64,000 nucleotides of DNA, taken from positions 620,001-684,000 of the forward strand of contig NZ_UGJJ01000001.1 in NCBI RefSeq assembly GCF_900451175.1, read 5' to 3'. The notes beneath the pieces were generated by a model. The model did no database searches and was not told the origin of the DNA. It saw only the letters and a list, made by a program, of their open reading frames with translations. The DNA comes from Kingella potus (GTDB taxonomy: Bacteria; Pseudomonadota; Gammaproteobacteria; Burkholderiales; Neisseriaceae). Within the stretch, counting starts at the first letter, position 1. Each line of letters begins with the position of its first letter. Both the position numbers and the translations under genes were made by a program. This document shows positions 42,482 through 50,710 of this stretch, in pieces.

Positions 42482-42925
42482 CTACTGCGGCGCATCATCG
42501 CGCCAATCGGCAAAGTCAAACGACAACACCATTTTCGCCGACAGTGCGGCAAAACTGTTTGCAATACGCTCAAAAAACAAGTCGCTATACATGATCCATA
42601 CGCTGCCGTCGTGTACATTGATAAACAAATCCCCCTCGTTCCCGCTGCCGATGACCAAGCCGTGCCGCACTTCTTCCTCGCCCAACTTGGGCGAATCGCA
42701 GTCAAATTCCAACGGTTTGAAAAAATCTACCGTCTGCAAAAAGGCATAACGCGGCAGTTTGCCCAGATAAATTTGCACGAGTTCCGCAGCGGGCAATAAG
42801 CTCAAATCAAACGTTGTGCCGTGCAAGGGATAATCGTAGCGGCGTTCTGCCGCAAGGCTTTGGGCGAATGCGCGGTAATCGGCGGGCACAGGGTAGCCGC
42901 AATAGATTTGGGGGAGGTTATTCAT
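42482..42925 (-). CDS. SMI1/KNR4 (SUKH)-like protein
   Basis: This acidic protein of 147 residues has the central pattern GEEEVRHGLVIGSGNEGDLFINVHDGSVWIMYSD, which resembles the SUKH fold of SMI1/KNR4 proteins. Bacterial SUKH proteins are often immunity proteins to contact-dependent toxins. AGAGGAA precedes the ATG, which overlaps the stop of a decayed upstream frame by 8 bp. Immunity function is an inference from the fold. Confidence 0.6.
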   Translation of the reverse strand: MNNLPQIYCGYPVPADYRAFAQSLAAERRYDYPLHGTTFDLSLLPAAELVQIYLGKLPRYAFLQTVDFFKPLEFDCDSPKLGEEEVRHGLVIGSGNEGDLFINVHDGSVWIMYSDLFFERIANSFAALSAKMVLSFDFADWRDDAPQ

Positions 42926-43202
42926 TTTGTATTCCTCTGCATACGCCCAAGGCTTCGCAAAACCCTGCTATATGCCCGGGCAGGTGTTTTTGCACTACCG
43001 CCAGCGCATCTTGCGACCATGCTGCGGAAAATGCGTAGCTTTCGTCATCTTGGATTGTCCGTCCGCTGCTCTCGTAGACGGTTTGTCATTCGCGCAACGC
43101 CGCCAGCGTTTGCATCAACCTTGCCAGGCTCGGGGCAACGGAGACGCGTTTTTCCGGCACGCCGTAACCCGCAGGCAGACGGAAAGTGGGTTTAACGAGC
43201 TT
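42918..43202 (-). pseudogene. Remnant gene with in-frame stop upstream of the SUKH-like gene
   Basis: The minus strand reads KLVKPTFRLPAGYGVPEKRV and continues to AALRE, then a TGA, then QTVYESSGRTIQDDESYAFS to GIQNE and a TAA at 42920-42918. The same phase is kept on both sides of the single TGA, there is no start codon, and the 5' end abuts an uptake sequence. This looks like the 3' part of a gene truncated by repeat DNA. I do not recognise the family. Confidence 0.55.
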
Positions 43203-43454
43203 TCAGACGGCCTGTTCGTTTTGCTGCGCCTGCGCCCAAGCTACGGCAGCGGTAACCGCCGCGCGGGCTTGCGGGCTGTTTTTCCAGCAGCTTGAACCCG
43301 TTAATGCCGCACCCTGCTGCAAAATATCGGCCGGGTCTGCGGCGGCGAGTTTGGACACGTCGTCCAAGCCCATCTGCTGCAAACGCTGCAACACGGTTTT
43401 GCCCACGCCTTTTACGGCAAGCAGGCCGGCGGTTTGGGTTTCGGTGAACGCCAT
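43203..43454 (-). CDS. Helix-hairpin-helix domain protein
   Basis: This 83-residue protein has an HhH motif (LLAVKGVGKTVLQRLQQMGLDDVSKLAAADPADILQQ), which resembles the small Cdd1-like or TfoX-C-like DNA-binding group. AAAGGAAAC precedes the ATG. The last codons, CAG GCC GTC TGA, are an uptake sequence, so the natural C-terminus may have been replaced. The function is unknown. Confidence 0.65.
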   Translation of the reverse strand: MAFTETQTAGLLAVKGVGKTVLQRLQQMGLDDVSKLAAADPADILQQGAALTGSSCWKNSPQARAAVTAAVAWAQAQQNEQAV

Positions 43455-43553
43455 AATGTTTCCTTTCTGATAACGGTAAGGCCGTCTGAAACGTCTAAAA
43501 CAGGCTTTCAGGCTGCCTGAATGAATGGATTAAATGAACCGTCCTGCTTCGTT

Positions 43554-43846
43554 TTAGCCCAACACATCGCTGACGAAGTATTGCACCACTTCGGTTAAAT
43601 CAAGTGCCACATAGTCTTTGGTGTGGGTTTCGTCAAAATGCTGCTTGAAGGCGGCTTCGTCATCAAACCGCTCCCACGGATGCGTAGGTCGGATACTGGT
43701 ATCCGACATCTGTATGTATTTCTAAAAAAGCCAACCTGTATCTAAGTCCATGCGTTTTGTCGGATTCAAGAATCCGACCTACAGCCAACTGTGCTCGGGT
43801 CTTTGAGCCGCAGTTCGGCGGTGATGTAGTAGCCTGATGTAAACAT
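43554..43846 (-). pseudogene. Antibiotic biosynthesis monooxygenase-like gene split by a repeat
   Basis: AGGAGA and an ATG at 43846 start MFTSGYYITAELRLKDPSTVG, then the frame enters a GTAG repeat and stops. Beyond the repeat another phase encodes WERFDDEAAFKQHFDETHTKDYVALDLTEVVQYFVSDVLG and a TAA at 43556-43554. N- and C-terminal pieces of a small ABM-type (YgiN-like) protein are therefore present with about 30 residues missing between them. The repeat at 43684-43782 replaces the missing part. Confidence 0.7.
43684..43782. repeat. BIME-like pair of a second GTAG repeat family
   Basis: GTAG (43684) is followed by the perfect palindrome GTCGGATACTGGTATCCGAC (43688-43707). The other end has the palindrome GTCGGATTCAAGAATCCGAC (43759-43778) followed by CTAC. 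The 99-bp unit thus consists of two REP-like hairpins in inverse orientation, each with GTAG on the outside. The middle is AT-rich and has no gene. Confidence 0.8.
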
Positions 43847-43906
43847 GGTGTTCTCCTGTGGTTGTTGCTTGGTAAATGAAATAGCTGTATTTGTACACGA
43901 ATACCG

Positions 43907-44338
43907 CTACTTTTGGGCAAAGATGGCGACGCGCTCTTTATCGTCGCCTGCGTAATCGGGGTCGCCGTAGCAGTGGTAGCGGCTGATTTTGCCTTGGGTA
44001 TTGAATTCAAAGACGTTGCAGAATTTGCCAAAGCTCACTTTATTATCGGGAAAGTCCTTGCCGCCTGTGGTCGTGCCGTATTCGGAGATTTCTACGGCGA
44101 CACGGTTGTTTTCTGCGGTGTAGATGAATTTGTCCAAATCAAAGCCAAAGCGGCTGACGGCACTTTGCACGCGTTCGCCCAAGGTTTTAACGGCGGCATG
44201 TCCGTAGGCAAAACCGAATTTGGGATAGAAGATTTCTACGTCGTCGGCAAACAGGGCGAAGTATTCGTTGTCAAATTCGCCGAGATTGATTTTTTCGTAA
44301 TAACGGCGGGCGTGTTGTTTGAAGGTGTTGTTGGGCAT
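43907..44338 (-). CDS. SnoaL-like (NTF2-fold) protein
   Basis: This 143-residue protein has the NTF2-like pattern YYEKINLGEFDNEYFALFADDVEIFYPKFGFAYGHAAVKTLGERV and VSFGKFCNVFEFNTQGKISRYHCYGDPDY. Such proteins are cyclases, isomerases or ligand-binding proteins; the specific role is unknown. AAGGAAAA precedes the ATG. It lies 12 bp after the flavodoxin-fold oxidoreductase and is probably in the same operon. Confidence 0.75.
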   Translation of the reverse strand: MPNNTFKQHARRYYEKINLGEFDNEYFALFADDVEIFYPKFGFAYGHAAVKTLGERVQSAVSRFGFDLDKFIYTAENNRVAVEISEYGTTTGGKDFPDNKVSFGKFCNVFEFNTQGKISRYHCYGDPDYAGDDKERVAIFAQK

Positions 44339-44350
44339 GGGGTTTTCCTT

Positions 44351-44887
44351 CTACGGCAATTCATTCAGCAAGGTGTGCAGGCGGTCGGCGTGGGCGGCGG
44401 CTTGGCTTTGCAGTTCGGCGGTCTCCATTTTGGCGACACCATACAGGCATTGCGGCGGCACGAACTGCATTTGTGCCAGATAGGCGGTTTGCGCGAGGTT
44501 TTTGCACAGTTCGCCCATCGGGAAATGGTGCTTGCCCAAGGGCTGGTATTGGTCTTCGGGCGAGCCGACGCTGATGCTGGCGATGAGGTATTTGTCTTTG
44601 AGTTTGTCGCCTTGGCTGCCGTAGGCGAAGTTGTGGGTAAGGACATGGTCAAACCATTGTTTCAGGATGGCGGGCATGTTGTACCAGTAAAACGGGTATT
44701 GGAAGACGATTTTGCGGTGGCGTAGCAGCGACTGCTGTTCGGCTGCGCGGTCTATGCGGAAATCGGGGTAGAGTGCGGACAGGTTGCGGATTTCCATGTG
44801 CGGATCAATCTGTTGCAGGCGTTCGGCGATGGTTTTGTTGGCAACGGATTTGTCGTAGTCGGGGTGGGCGAGGATAAGTAGGGTCAT
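44351..44887 (-). CDS. NAD(P)H-quinone oxidoreductase, flavodoxin-like fold
   Basis: This FMN-dependent oxidoreductase of 178 residues belongs to the MdaB/KefF/NQO-like group. MTLLILAHPDYDKSVANKTIAERL, the flavin site in RKIVFQYPFYWYNMPAILKQWFDHVLTHNFAYG, and DKYLIASISVGSPEDQYQP support the assignment. AAGGAAAA precedes the ATG. It is followed closely by the SnoaL-like gene, which suggests a small redox or detoxification unit together with the dead monooxygenase downstream. Confidence 0.85.
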   Translation of the reverse strand: MTLLILAHPDYDKSVANKTIAERLQQIDPHMEIRNLSALYPDFRIDRAAEQQSLLRHRKIVFQYPFYWYNMPAILKQWFDHVLTHNFAYGSQGDKLKDKYLIASISVGSPEDQYQPLGKHHFPMGELCKNLAQTAYLAQMQFVPPQCLYGVAKMETAELQSQAAAHADRLHTLLNELP

Positions 44888-45045
44888 GGGGTTTTCCTTG
44901 TTTCGTTAAGATAAGCAGTTGAGCCATAGAAACAGTTTTTTGTGTATTTTATTGCCCGCTGGTCTGATAAACAATTGCCGTGCCGGTGGGGCAAGACCCA
45001 CCCTGCGGGCTACCTGAAAACAGTTCAGGCCGTCTGAAAACGCAA

Positions 45046-45747
45046 CTACAAAGCCAATCCGCTGTCCCACACAATAAAGTAGCCGAATCTTCCTTTTTTG
45101 ATTTCGCCTCCTGCCTGCTTGCCTGCATCGGTTAGCGAATAATATTTTCCTTCCGACTGCTGCAAGCCCGCATCGCACAGTTTTTGGTTGCATTCCTGTG
45201 TGCTTATGCCTAATTTTTCGGCAAGTTTGGCAGTGGTCAGTTTGTCGTGGTTTTTGTTTTCACTGCCGTTTTCGGCGGTATTTCCGTCTGTTCCGCTGTT
45301 AACCGCATCCAGTGATACTTTTACTTCTTCGCTGATTCGGATAATCCTTTGGGCCTCTTCATAAGCATCCTGATAAATTTTCCCGTCTTCATCTTTGGAT
45401 AGGAAAATGCCCATTTCGTGATTGTTCACTTGGCTGAATTCATACAGATTCAGGCTGGTAATGATGCAGGCCTGCTCGCTGATGTAGCATTTGGCATGAA
45501 GATTCGGGCAGTAGCTGATGCGTACATAATCCAGTGATTTGAACCATTTCATTTCGGAAGGGTTCAAATCGTTTTTGCCGTAGATAATGCGGATGTCGAT
45601 TTTCATCCGGTTTTTGTCTTCCAGAAGCTCTTTCAATCGGTCGTTGAGCTTCCAATACGGGCTGATGAGAAACAAACGCTCGCGGGCGTTTTTAATCAGT
45701 TCTTCCAAATAAAAACTGGCGGCGGTAGTGGTTAGAAATTTTGCCAT
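45046..45747 (-). CDS. Phospholipase D-like domain protein with C-terminal winged helix
   Basis: This protein has 233 residues. The N-terminal part is a single PLD domain: ISPYWKLNDRLKELLEDK, LNPSEMKWFKSLDYVRISYCPNLHAKCYIS with the HxK motif (His-Ala-Lys near 105-107), and TSLNLYEFSQVNNHEMGIF. After an Asn/Glu-rich linker, TTAKLAEKLGISTQECNQKLCDAG looks like a helix-turn-helix. The base composition is visibly lower in GC than in the neighbours, which suggests transfer. A single HxK domain would need to dimerise for activity. A nuclease or defence role is possible but unproven. Confidence 0.7.
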   Translation of the reverse strand: MAKFLTTTAASFYLEELIKNARERLFLISPYWKLNDRLKELLEDKNRMKIDIRIIYGKNDLNPSEMKWFKSLDYVRISYCPNLHAKCYISEQACIITSLNLYEFSQVNNHEMGIFLSKDEDGKIYQDAYEEAQRIIRISEEVKVSLDAVNSGTDGNTAENGSENKNHDKLTTAKLAEKLGISTQECNQKLCDAGLQQSEGKYYSLTDAGKQAGGEIKKGRFGYFIVWDSGLAL

Positions 45748-45784
45748 AAGATTTTCCCTTGTTTACTCGTTAAACATGCAACAT

Positions 45785-45813
45785 AGGCCGTCTGAAAATT
45801 TTTCAGACGGCCT
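45785..45813 (-). terminator. Uptake-sequence hairpin terminator of ettA
   Basis: AGGCCGTCTGAAAA and its complement are almost contiguous and lie 11 bp beyond the ettA stop. Confidence 0.7.
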
Positions 45814-45824
45814 TTGGTTTTTTA

Positions 45825-47501
45825 TCAGCGCGTTACAGGCTTATACCGAATCCGTTTCGGTTTCGCGCCCTCTTCGCCCAAGCGGCGTTTTTTGTCGGCT
45901 TCGTATTCCTGATAGTTGCCGTCGAAGAACACCCATTTGGAATCGCCTTCCGCCGCCAGAATGTGCGTGGCGATGCGGTCCAAAAACCAGCGGTCGTGCG
46001 AAATCACCATCACGCTGCCGGCAAATTCCAGCAATGCGTCTTCCAGCGCGCGCAGGGTTTCTACGTCCAAATCGTTGGACGGTTCGTCCAAAAGCAGCAC
46101 GTTGCCGCCGGAGAGCAGGGTTTTTGCCAAGTGCAGGCGGCCGCGTTCGCCGCCGGAAAGATTGCCTGCGGTTTTGCTCTGGTCGCTGCCTTTGAAGTTG
46201 AAGCGTCCCAAATAGGCGCGGGCGGGGATTTCAAACTGCCCCACTTGCAGGATGTCGCGGCCTTCGGCGATGTTGTCGAACACGGTTTTGTCGTTTTGCA
46301 GGCCGTCGCGGCTTTGGTCGATAAGCGACATTTTGACGGTCTGGCCGATTTTCACTTCGCCCGAATCGGGGGTTTCTTTGCCGGAAATCAGCTTGAACAG
46401 CGTGGATTTGCCTGCGCCGTTGGGGCCGATGATGCCGACAATCGCGCCGGCCGGCACTTTGAAGCTCAAATCGTCAATCAGCACTTTGTCGCCGAACGAT
46501 TTGGAAACGTTCACAAATTCAACCACTTCATTACCCAAACGCTCGGCTACGGGAATAAAGATTTCCTGTGTTTCGTTGCGTTTTTGGTATTCGTAGTTGG
46601 ACATTTCTTCAAAACGCGCCAAGCGGGCTTTGGATTTGGCTTGGCGGCCTTTGGCGTTTTGGCGCACCCATTCCAGCTCCTGTTTCATTGCCTTGATGCG
46701 GGCGGCTTCGGATTTTGCTTCGTTTTCAAGGCGTTGCTCTTTTTGTTCCAGCCACGAAGAGTAATTGCCTTTCCACGGAATGCCGTGGCCGCGGTCGAGT
46801 TCCAAAATCCATTCGGCGGCGTTGTCCAAGAAATAGCGGTCGTGCGTTACCGCCACCACCGTGCCGGGGAAGCGCACGAGGAATTGTTCCAGCCATTCGA
46901 CCGATTCCGCGTCCAAGTGGTTGGTCGGCTCGTCCAACAGCAGCATATCGGGCTTGCTCAATAATAATTTGCACAAGGCGACGCGGCGTTTTTCACCGCC
47001 CGAGAGCACGCCGATTTTGGTGTCCCAATCGGGCAGGCGCAGCGCGTCGGCGGCGATTTCCAATTCGTGTTCCGCGCCGCCGCCCGTGGACGAACCCGCT
47101 GCGATAATGGCTTCCAAGCGGCCTTGTTCTTCCGCCAGCGCGTCAAAATCGGCATCGGGGTCGGCATAGGCGGCATAGACTTCTTCCAGCCGCTTTTGCG
47201 CGGCGGCCACTTCGCCCAAACCGCTTTCCACCTCTTCGCGCACGGTTTTTTCGGGGTCGAGCTCGGGTTCTTGCGGCAGATAGCCGATTTTGATGCCGCC
47301 CATCGGCACGGCTTCGCCTTCAAATTCGGTGTCCACGCCCGCCATAATCCGCAGCACGGTGGATTTGCCCGCGCCGTTCAAGCCGAGCAGGCCGATTTTC
47401 GCGCCGGGGAAAAACGACAGGGAAATGTCTTTGATGATGGTTTTCTGCGGCGGCACGACTTTGCTCACGCGCAGCATGGAATAAACGTATTGTTGGGCCA
47501 T
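45825..47501 (-). CDS. ettA: Energy-dependent translational throttle protein EttA
   Basis: EttA is an ABC-F ATPase that binds the ribosomal E site and gates the first translation cycle. The 558-residue protein has two ABC domains. The first has GLNGAGKST, LSGGEKRRVALCKLLL and LLLDEPTNHLDAESVEWLEQFL. The linker (PtIM) region WKGNYSSWLEQKEQRLENEAKSEAARIK is followed by the second domain with GPNGAGKST and LSGGERGRLHLAKTLL. The C-terminus KRIRYKPVTR matches E. coli EttA. AAGGAG precedes the ATG. Confidence 0.96.
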   Translation of the reverse strand: MAQQYVYSMLRVSKVVPPQKTIIKDISLSFFPGAKIGLLGLNGAGKSTVLRIMAGVDTEFEGEAVPMGGIKIGYLPQEPELDPEKTVREEVESGLGEVAAAQKRLEEVYAAYADPDADFDALAEEQGRLEAIIAAGSSTGGGAEHELEIAADALRLPDWDTKIGVLSGGEKRRVALCKLLLSKPDMLLLDEPTNHLDAESVEWLEQFLVRFPGTVVAVTHDRYFLDNAAEWILELDRGHGIPWKGNYSSWLEQKEQRLENEAKSEAARIKAMKQELEWVRQNAKGRQAKSKARLARFEEMSNYEYQKRNETQEIFIPVAERLGNEVVEFVNVSKSFGDKVLIDDLSFKVPAGAIVGIIGPNGAGKSTLFKLISGKETPDSGEVKIGQTVKMSLIDQSRDGLQNDKTVFDNIAEGRDILQVGQFEIPARAYLGRFNFKGSDQSKTAGNLSGGERGRLHLAKTLLSGGNVLLLDEPSNDLDVETLRALEDALLEFAGSVMVISHDRWFLDRIATHILAAEGDSKWVFFDGNYQEYEADKKRRLGEEGAKPKRIRYKPVTR

Positions 47502-47618
47502 AGATGCTCCTTAAATAAATGGGATGGGGAAAGGGAAAAAGGGGAAAAGGCCGTCTGAAAACGAGCGTAACGAGTTTCAGCAAAGCCAAAACAGGAAAAC
47601 GCTGGGGCAAATGCGTTA

Positions 47619-47803
47619 TCAGCCGCGTGCCATGAGCCATACAAAAGCCAGCCCGAACAGGATTGCCAGCAGCACGCCCACGGCAGCGGCAATCATGGCA
47701 CGGCTGCCTGCGCGGGCTTTTTCCAGCTCGGTTTGCGCCTGCACCAAACGGGTGTTTCGGCGGCGGTCTGCTCGGGCGTGCGGGAATCGGGAATCCGGGA
47801 CAT
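47619..47803 (-). pseudogene. Small membrane protein gene with a 2-bp frameshift
   Basis: The ATG at 47803 starts MSRIPDSRTPEQTAAET. The rest of the protein continues in another phase: TRLVQAQTELEKARAGSRAMIAAAVGVLLAILFGLAFVWLMARG, then a stop at 47621-47619. Removing two bases from ACAC in GAAACACCCG restores one frame of about 60 residues. The product would have a helical N-terminal half and one C-terminal membrane segment. It may be a true mutation or a sequencing error; no family was recognised. Confidence 0.55.
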
Positions 47804-47909
47804 GGCAATCCTTGCTATTGTTTGAAGTCTGTTGCTTGAGGCCGTCTGAAAAAGCGTTTGTCGGTTTTCAGACGGCCTTTTGCACGGGAAAAACGGTTTT
47901 CAGACGGCC

Positions 47910-48905
47910 TCAACGTGCCGCGAGCCATCCGACATAGCGCGACACGCCCTCTTCGACGGTGAGGAAGCCGTCCTGATAGCCCGCTTCGCGCAGGCGGGAA
48001 ATGTCGGCTTGGGTAAAGCTCTGGTAGCGGCCTTTGAGTGCGTCGGGAAATTCGGTGTAGCGGATCAGACCATGCACCACCAAGCTTTCCAAACCGAGTT
48101 TTTCTTTGCCATCCAGGGCGCGGCAGGCGTTTACCGTGGCGGCGGCCAGCTCGTTGAAACTCTGGCTGCGGCCGGTGCCGAGGTTGAAAATGCCGGATTT
48201 TTCGGGATGGTCGAGAAAGTAGAGGTTTACTTTGACCACGTCTTCCACGCTGACGAAATCGCGGCTCTGCGCCCCGTCGGGATAGCCGTCGTAGCCGCCG
48301 AACAGATTGACGAAACCCTGTCCGCGGTATTGCTGGAAATGGTGGAAGGCCACGGAGGCCATGCGGCCTTTGTGCTGCTCGCGCGGGCCGTATACGTTGA
48401 AATAGCGGAAGCCCGCCGCCTGCGCACTCAGGCCTTCCTCCATACGGCGGCGCAGCACCTGGTCGAAAAGGAATTTGGAATAGCCGTATACGTTCAGCGG
48501 CTCTTCAAGGACGCGTTCTTCGCGGAATACTTTGCCTTTGCCGTACACCGCCGCGCTGGATGCGTAGAGAAACGGAATGCGCTCGTCCTGACACCAGTCG
48601 AACAGATCCAGCGTGTACTGGTAGTTGTTGTCCATCATGTAGCGGCCGTCGTGGTTCATGGTGTCGGAACACGCTCCTTCGTGGAATACCGCTTCGGTGT
48701 CAAACGGGAAAATGTGATCGCGCACTTGGCGGATAAATTCGTGTTTGTCGAGATAATGGGCGATGTCGCAGTCGGCGAGGTTTTTGAATTTCTGCCCGTC
48801 GGCAAGATTGTCCACGGCAACAATGTCGGTGATGCCGCGCCGGTTGAGTGCTTTGACGATGTTGCTGCCGATAAAGCCGGCCGCGCCGGTTACGATGATG
48901 GTCAT
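47910..48905 (-). CDS. hldD: ADP-L-glycero-D-manno-heptose 6-epimerase
   Basis: HldD makes ADP-L-glycero-D-manno-heptose for the LOS inner core. The start is the ATG at 48905, with AAAGGATA upstream, and the protein has 331 residues. It is a short-chain dehydrogenase with the NADP-binding TGAAGFIGSNIVKALN (about 6-21), FHEGACSDT, the active-site tyrosine and lysine in YGYSKFLFD, and RYFNVYGPREQHKGRMASVAFH. It lies downstream of rng on the same strand, and waaA in this window acts in the same pathway. Confidence 0.95.
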   Translation of the reverse strand: MTIIVTGAAGFIGSNIVKALNRRGITDIVAVDNLADGQKFKNLADCDIAHYLDKHEFIRQVRDHIFPFDTEAVFHEGACSDTMNHDGRYMMDNNYQYTLDLFDWCQDERIPFLYASSAAVYGKGKVFREERVLEEPLNVYGYSKFLFDQVLRRRMEEGLSAQAAGFRYFNVYGPREQHKGRMASVAFHHFQQYRGQGFVNLFGGYDGYPDGAQSRDFVSVEDVVKVNLYFLDHPEKSGIFNLGTGRSQSFNELAAATVNACRALDGKEKLGLESLVVHGLIRYTEFPDALKGRYQSFTQADISRLREAGYQDGFLTVEEGVSRYVGWLAAR

Positions 48906-49032
48906 GGGGTATCCTTTGTCGGGCCGCGCCTGCCTTGCGGGCGCGGTCTTTGCGAAAAGCAGCGATTGTAAACCAAAGCACGGCCGCCACAAATTTTTCG
49001 GGCGGCCGGACGCAAGCGGCGGATGCAAAGGA

Positions 49033-49066
49033 AAAGGCCGTCTGAAACGCACTTTTCAGACGGCCT
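49033..49066 (-). terminator. Uptake-sequence hairpin terminator of rng
   Basis: Inverted AGGCCGTCTGAAA arms with a short loop lie about 11 bp beyond the rng stop. Confidence 0.65.
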
Positions 49067-49076
49067 GCCTACCTGC

Positions 49077-50570
49077 CTATATGATGACCACGTCAAACTG
49101 CTCCTGTGTGTAGCTGTTTTCCACCGCCAGCGAGATGGGTTTGCCGATGAAGTCGATGAGCATGGCCAGCGATTGGGATTCTTCGTCCAAAAACAGGTCG
49201 ATGACTTCGGGCGAGGCGAGGATGCGGAACTGGCCGACATCGAAGCGGCGGCTTTCGCGGACGATTTCGCGCTGGATTTCGTAGCAGACGGTTTGCGCGG
49301 TTTTCAGACGGCCCCTGCCCTGGCAGGCGGGGCAGGGTTCGCACAAAACGTGGCTGAGGTTTTCGCGGGTGCGCTTGCGGGTAAGCTCCACCAGGCCGAG
49401 GCTGGTGAAGCCGTTGAGCGTTACGCGGGTGCGGTCGAAGCCGAGGGCTTTGGCCAGCTCCTGCAAGACGGCTTCGCGGTGTGCGTCGGAGGCCATGTCG
49501 ATGAAATCGATGATGATGATGCCGCCCAGGTTGCGCAGGCGCAGCTCGCGGGCGATGGCGTGGCAGGCTTCGAGGTTGGTTTTGAAGATGGTTTCGTCGA
49601 AATTGCGCGCACCGACGAAGCCGCCGGTGTTCACGTCTATCGTGGTCATCGCTTCGGTGGCTTCGATGATGAGGTAGCTGCCGAAGTTGAGGCTGACGCG
49701 CGGCTGTAAGGCGCGGTTGATTTCGGCTTCGACGTTGTGGGTTTCAAACAGGGGGCGTTCGCCGGCGAAGAGTTTGATGCGCGAAGCCGCGTCTTGTACG
49801 TATTGGGCGGCGAAGTCCTGCATTTTGGCGAAATTGCCTTTGGAATCGACAAGGATTTCGCGGGTGTTGCCGTTGTACATATCGCGCAGGACGCGCAGGC
49901 TCAGCGGCAAATCCTGATACAGCAGCGAGCCGGCGGGGCGGGTTTTGGCGCGGGTGCGGATGTCCTGCCACACTTTGGTGAGGTAGCCGATGTCGGCCTG
50001 CAATTCGGCATCGGTGGCGGTTTCCGCGCTGGTGCGGATGATGTAGCCGTGGGCGTAGTCGGGCGGCAGCAGATTGTTGAGGCGGTCGCGCAGGTTGTGG
50101 CGTTCTTCGTGGTCTTCGATGCGCTGGGACACGCCGATGTGTTCTTCCTGCGGCAGGTGGACGAGAAAGCGTCCGGCCAGGGAAATCTGGGTGGAGAGGC
50201 GCGCGCCCTTGCTGTTGATGGGGTCTTTGATGACTTGCACGAGCAGCGTCTGCCCTTCAAAAAGGACGTGTTCGATGCGCTGGGTTTCTTCCGGCTTTTT
50301 GCGCTGTTCGAGAATGTCCACAATATGAAGAAAGGCCGCGCGTTCGAGGCCGATGTCGACAAACGCGCTCTGCATTCCCGGCAGGACGCGGCGCACCACG
50401 CCCAGATAGATGTTGCCGACCAGGCCGTGGCCGGAATTGCGCTCGATGTGCAGCTCGCAGATGTTGTTTTCTTCGAGGATGGCGACGCGGGTTTCCTGCG
50501 GCGTGATATTGACGAGGATGGTTTCGGGCGGGCGTGAGAGGTCTTTGGGTAGGGGGATGCTGGGCAACAT
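49077..50570 (-). CDS. rng: Ribonuclease G
   Basis: RNase G cuts 5' ends of rRNA precursors and some mRNAs. The start is the ATG at 50570 (MLPSIPLPKDL), giving 497 residues; the frame continues far upstream without protein-like content. An S1-like domain lies at about 50-130 (GNIYLGVVRRVLPGMQSAFVDIGLERAAFLH). The DNase I-like catalytic region has IDVNTGGFVGARNFDETIFKTNLEA and IIIIDFIDM. The zinc-link motif is CEPCPACQGRG. The long C-terminal degradosome scaffold of RNase E is absent, which supports RNase G. RGRLKTAQ is an in-frame uptake sequence. Confidence 0.94.
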   Translation of the reverse strand: MLPSIPLPKDLSRPPETILVNITPQETRVAILEENNICELHIERNSGHGLVGNIYLGVVRRVLPGMQSAFVDIGLERAAFLHIVDILEQRKKPEETQRIEHVLFEGQTLLVQVIKDPINSKGARLSTQISLAGRFLVHLPQEEHIGVSQRIEDHEERHNLRDRLNNLLPPDYAHGYIIRTSAETATDAELQADIGYLTKVWQDIRTRAKTRPAGSLLYQDLPLSLRVLRDMYNGNTREILVDSKGNFAKMQDFAAQYVQDAASRIKLFAGERPLFETHNVEAEINRALQPRVSLNFGSYLIIEATEAMTTIDVNTGGFVGARNFDETIFKTNLEACHAIARELRLRNLGGIIIIDFIDMASDAHREAVLQELAKALGFDRTRVTLNGFTSLGLVELTRKRTRENLSHVLCEPCPACQGRGRLKTAQTVCYEIQREIVRESRRFDVGQFRILASPEVIDLFLDEESQSLAMLIDFIGKPISLAVENSYTQEQFDVVII

Positions 50571-50633
50571 TGGCGGGGCTTTCTTATTTTTCAGGGCGAC
50601 ATGATACCGAAACGGCAGGCCGCCCGAAAGCGA

Positions 50634-50690
50634 AAGGCCGTCTGAAAACGGCTCCGCCCTTTGCCGGAGTGCATTTTCAGACGGCCTTTC
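50634..50690 (-). terminator. Uptake-sequence pair after the trans-sulfuration gene
   Basis: Inverted AAAGGCCGTCTGAAAA arms enclose a smaller GGCTCCG-CCCTTTG-CGGAGTG stem, about 20 bp beyond the stop codon. Confidence 0.6.
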
Positions 50691-50710
50691 GCCGCTTTGG
50701 CAGGCTGGGT

